Assembly (NCBI GenBank): GCA_033060915.1
Contig: CM065390.1
Coordinates: forward strand, 21,030,501-21,094,500
From: Euryodendron excelsum
Lineage: Eukaryota > Streptophyta > Magnoliopsida > Ericales > Pentaphylacaceae
Direction: 5' to 3'
DNA length: 64,000 nucleotides
The notes beneath the pieces were generated by a model. The model saw nothing but the letters and a program-made list of their open reading frames with translations. It had not been told where the DNA came from and searched no databases. Shown in pieces: positions 60,708 through 64,000 of this stretch. Every line of letters starts with the position of its first letter. The first letter of the stretch is position 1. A program made the translations under genes and the position numbers.

Positions 60708-63045
60708 TTTGTGTTGGGCCAAGCACCTCCTTTTGTGTAGAGGAAATTCACTCTTATAAAACTGAAAATACCTGCAGTTCAAAATAAAATGACTATTTAG
60801 AACTTCAAAAACAGTTATCAAAGTTGACCTGGTGGTCATACATATTGCAGAAAGGCGCAAGATGAGCCCTGGTCAAAATGGTGCTTAAGAGAATTTGCTA
60901 GTTTTGTAAAATGGAAGATGCATTATGTTACCAAGTTAATGTTGGATGAGCCTTGGTACTATCAGGGTCAGAGCCAGGATTTTTAAATTTGATGCTGCAC
61001 GTGGACACCTCGCCGGTAATAGTTTTTTGAATACAGGCCTCAAATACAAATGATAAGAAAAGGAATTTGACAACCCTTTTAGGATACATGTAGCTCCATC
61101 CTTGCTGCCCGTGCATTTGTAGTTGAGTAGCAAGATTACCCCATAACAGGAAAGACCATACCCTGACGGTGCTCCCCTTTCCTTTCTGTTTCCTTAATGA
61201 TCTAAGAGACATTGGGGTAAAGAGAGGCAAGAAAGGATCTTTCGATCATCATCAACTTTCCTCACGGTGTCAACAAGTTCTTATGTGAGCTTATGCTTGC
61301 ACACTTTGTCCATGTGTGCAACCGCATAAGTATGTAAGGGTATGCTCTTTATTCTTTATCAATGGTGGGAAGATGAATCCATCTGGAGCTCCTCTTACTC
61401 TGTCCATATTCCACCTCTTGTCGTTGGGATGTTTGCAATGGCTTCCTCCAATTATTCTTGTCAAAAAAAAAAAGTAGGGGATTCCTCCAATTATACAACT
61501 CTCTCTCTCTCTCTTTCTCTCTTTTACACACACACACACACACACACACATGCGTGCACATGCACACACATGGAGTCTTTGACATCTATTGTGATTGGCA
61601 AAATAATTTACAAGGTTAGAGCTTTGAGTTGTTCTTAAAATCATATCTTTCCTGAGATTTGAATTCTTGTTTTTCCTTTCTCAAGAAACGAATAAGATTT
61701 TCCAATTCTGGGCTTTAAGCTTATTCATGTTTGATGTTAAAGGAGTCTTGCGTTCATGTGCAAATAGCTATGATCTTCTCTAAGCAATTTTCACTCTTCT
61801 TTTAGACTTCAATTAGGTGTAGTGTCATTTATCCTTTATTGTTAAACATTATAGAAAAGCCAACTCCTCCATGTAATCTTCTGCTTCATAACAATTCAAG
61901 TTGAGTGATGTGTCGATCAATTTTAATATGCTTGAGATTCAAATAGCTATATTTTACCACTGATTTTCATCATTTTTCCTGTGATGTATTGAATTCCGGT
62001 ATCTCTACTGATATCTCCATACTTAGAGTTTTGACATCTCTATGTTTATCTGTATTTTTTCACTGATTGTGGTTGATTGTTGTCATACCCATATCTGAAG
62101 TAATTTATCTCAACCAGAATTTGATCATTTCTCTTTAGGTTGAGAGTCCTCTTAGAGAGTCCTCTAAATTTTTTATTCTTGTCTCCTTACTTCCAACTTC
62201 ATTGGTCCCTCTGAACATGGTTTGTAATTTTGGTTGTTGGGTCGTATTACAGGTCATGGTTTTTCTTTTCGGTTTTGTATGTAGTCTATGTTATGTCTAA
62301 ATTGTTCTATTTAGTCTATTTGTTTTAGTTTTCAATTTGTGGTTCATGGTCGTACTAGAATTCTACCAAACTATAATAAATATCATGTAATGTTTTTATT
62401 AAGAAGAGTAAATTTAGGGAATTTGAGATTTTGCTTAGCTAAGGGTAAGTCCTATTATCTCCTCTTCATCCTATTTCATTAAACTAGTGGGTCACTATTT
62501 TTGGGTCTACTGTTCACTATCCCCAAACAGCAGCTCTTTTTATTCCAAAGCACTAGCCTATTAAGTCCCAATTAATTCTAGCCACTTTCCCTATCCTTTG
62601 GCCTTTGAATTAACACCAAGAAACCTTAAAATTATTGCTATCCAGAATATTGCAGTGCCTATTATCTGAGAATCTAGCAATTATAGATTTTCTAAAACTG
62701 TCCTACCTCATGCTGTTAGATAAAACTGACAGTTAGTACCAATAGTTCTGGTGATGAATTGATGTTGAAAACATTTAGTAGGTGAACTGTGCTGAAAGTT
62801 TAAGACTTAATTTACGTGTTATGATTAACAATAAATCCACCTTCCACTAAGCGTTTCAACGTTTATTGATAAGTCGCTTCCCGTCAGTGCCTAAAGTTCA
62901 TGCACATGAATGTTCTTCAGGTAAAAAGTTAATTGTGCATTACCAAAAGCACTTGATACAAAATCTGTTGGAACGTTTCAGCTTTCAGCACTTAATCATA
63001 AGGTTATAAAAAACCCTAAGGTTCACTTAATGAGATACTCAAAAT
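60708..63045. other. Intergenic DNA with microsatellites
   Basis: A segment near 60965-61125 (GAGCCAGGATTTTT ... AGCTCCATCC) looks like a worn inverted-repeat element. A (CT)n(AC)n microsatellite is at 61499-61570. Beyond 61.6 kb nothing was recognised. Confidence 0.4.
61499..61570. repeat. (CT)n followed by (AC)n microsatellite
   Basis: Compound dinucleotide repeat; open frames across it (Ser-Leu, Thr-His, Val-Cys) are artefacts. Confidence 0.9.
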
Positions 63046-64000
63046 ATCACGACCCAAAACCCACCTTATGTGGATTAGGGACTGTAACCGGCCAGTAGCG
63101 TGGATACCGAAGGCCGTCACATCGTCGGGTTGATCACCTGTATCTTATAATCTTTTTATAATAAGAAATCAGCGAAAATTTGATATATAAACATAGTAGT
63201 GAGTGTGCATTCCATAGAATCAGAGCAAGTGTCTAAGACAACTATGATTAAATCACAATCACCATCCTTGACAAGATATACCATAATTCTTCGATAAGAC
63301 ATGATCTACATCTCATGACAAATATCATGGCTCCATAAAACATTCGCAACCAAACATCTTCCGTAAACCCGGAAGGAATCATGGCTATGATCTCTAGTTC
63401 CCATATCTTGAAAGGGGGTAATCCACAATATGAACAAAGCCTAGTGAATGATATAGATATAAGGAATATATTCTAGTTAATCCCATGAACAATTCATAAA
63501 ACATTTCCATTCGAAAGCATAGTATAACAACAATAGCTTTCTATTGAAGTAGTGGAGGATCGTTCACGTTCCATTATAAAGTAATATTTATATTTCAAAA
63601 TAAACTCCACTTCTTAGCATGTATTCATACTCTTTGGGTACAATGAACCGAAACCCCTGATCGATTCTTATACATGTAGAACCCACAAGGAATCATGTGA
63701 CCCCTAGGGAATGTCTCTACCAATTCATTTAACGGTTTCTTTTAGGTCCTTTGAGTGTGGCACACAATACTTAAACATGTTTCCAAAGCATTTCACAAGT
63801 ATATATGGCCAGAGAATTCAAATATCTTTGTGAAGTAAAACATTTAAGTTAAAAATATACATTTGCTATTGAAATGTAAAATAATAATTATTTAGAGATG
63901 AATCAAGTTAAAAGGAATATATCCAAGCATCCATAACACTCCCCTCGTATTTTGGTAGCCTTCAAAATCCTTTTATCTTAATCTAGCTTCTTCTCTTTTT
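63046..64000 (+). mobile_element. LTR-like element family A, running off the right edge
   Basis: Starts TATCACGACCCAAAACCCACC at 63046 and shares several blocks with 20313 onward (TTATG-GGATT, GGCC-GTAGC). No coding frame within the window. Confidence 0.45.

Overview
This is a 64 kb piece of a plant nuclear genome. It is AT-rich, has long introns and is densely packed with transposable elements. The intron structure, the two recognisable genes and the retroelement types point to a flowering plant, most likely a eudicot (a long-lived woody species is a guess); the species cannot be read from the sequence. There are no operons, rRNA genes, intact tRNA genes or CRISPR arrays. Only two host genes can be supported.

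Left edge (about 1-6.1 kb, minus strand): the 5' half of an ACT-domain-repeat gene of the chloroplast ACR12 type. Four exons lie inside the window and the rest runs off the left edge. Its 3.8 kb second intron holds a Mutator-like TIR element and a tRNA-derived SINE fragment. From 6.1 to 10 kb there is AT-rich intergenic DNA with a clear Tourist-type (PIF/Harbinger) MITE.

Middle (10-37.5 kb): a nest of mobile DNA. A tandem array of about 0.5 kb units (10.2-23.8 kb) is broken by two insertions. The first is a 9.2 kb Tat-like Ty3/gypsy element on the minus strand, with gag and protease but no visible reverse transcriptase or integrase, an antisense additional ORF with its own intron, and a 61 bp minisatellite. 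The second is a composite of two LTR-like pieces. At 25.8-37.5 kb a 3.1 kb LTR-like element has been split by a solo LTR with a perfect 5 bp target duplication, and that LTR was itself invaded by a relative.

37.5-42.9 kb: AT-rich intergenic DNA with microsatellites and a Helitron-like 3' end.

42.9-56 kb (plus strand): the main gene of the window. It encodes a predicted 1,326-residue nuclear protein in 14 coding exons, plus a 5' UTR intron and perhaps a 3' UTR intron. It belongs to the plant family of Arabidopsis AT4G29790/AT2G19390, which from memory are SAGA histone acetyltransferase subunits (SCS2A/SCS2B, also treated as ADA3-like). Its spliced leader contains short upstream ORFs and its introns hold further mobile DNA.

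56-64 kb: intergenic DNA with a G28/T26 homopolymer pair, a TIR element, another Mutator-like element, CT/CA microsatellites and an LTR-like element running off the right edge.

No new biological system was found. The most informative signals are the nested retroelement architecture, the repeated intronic insertion of one MULE family, and the leader uORFs of the SAGA-subunit gene.
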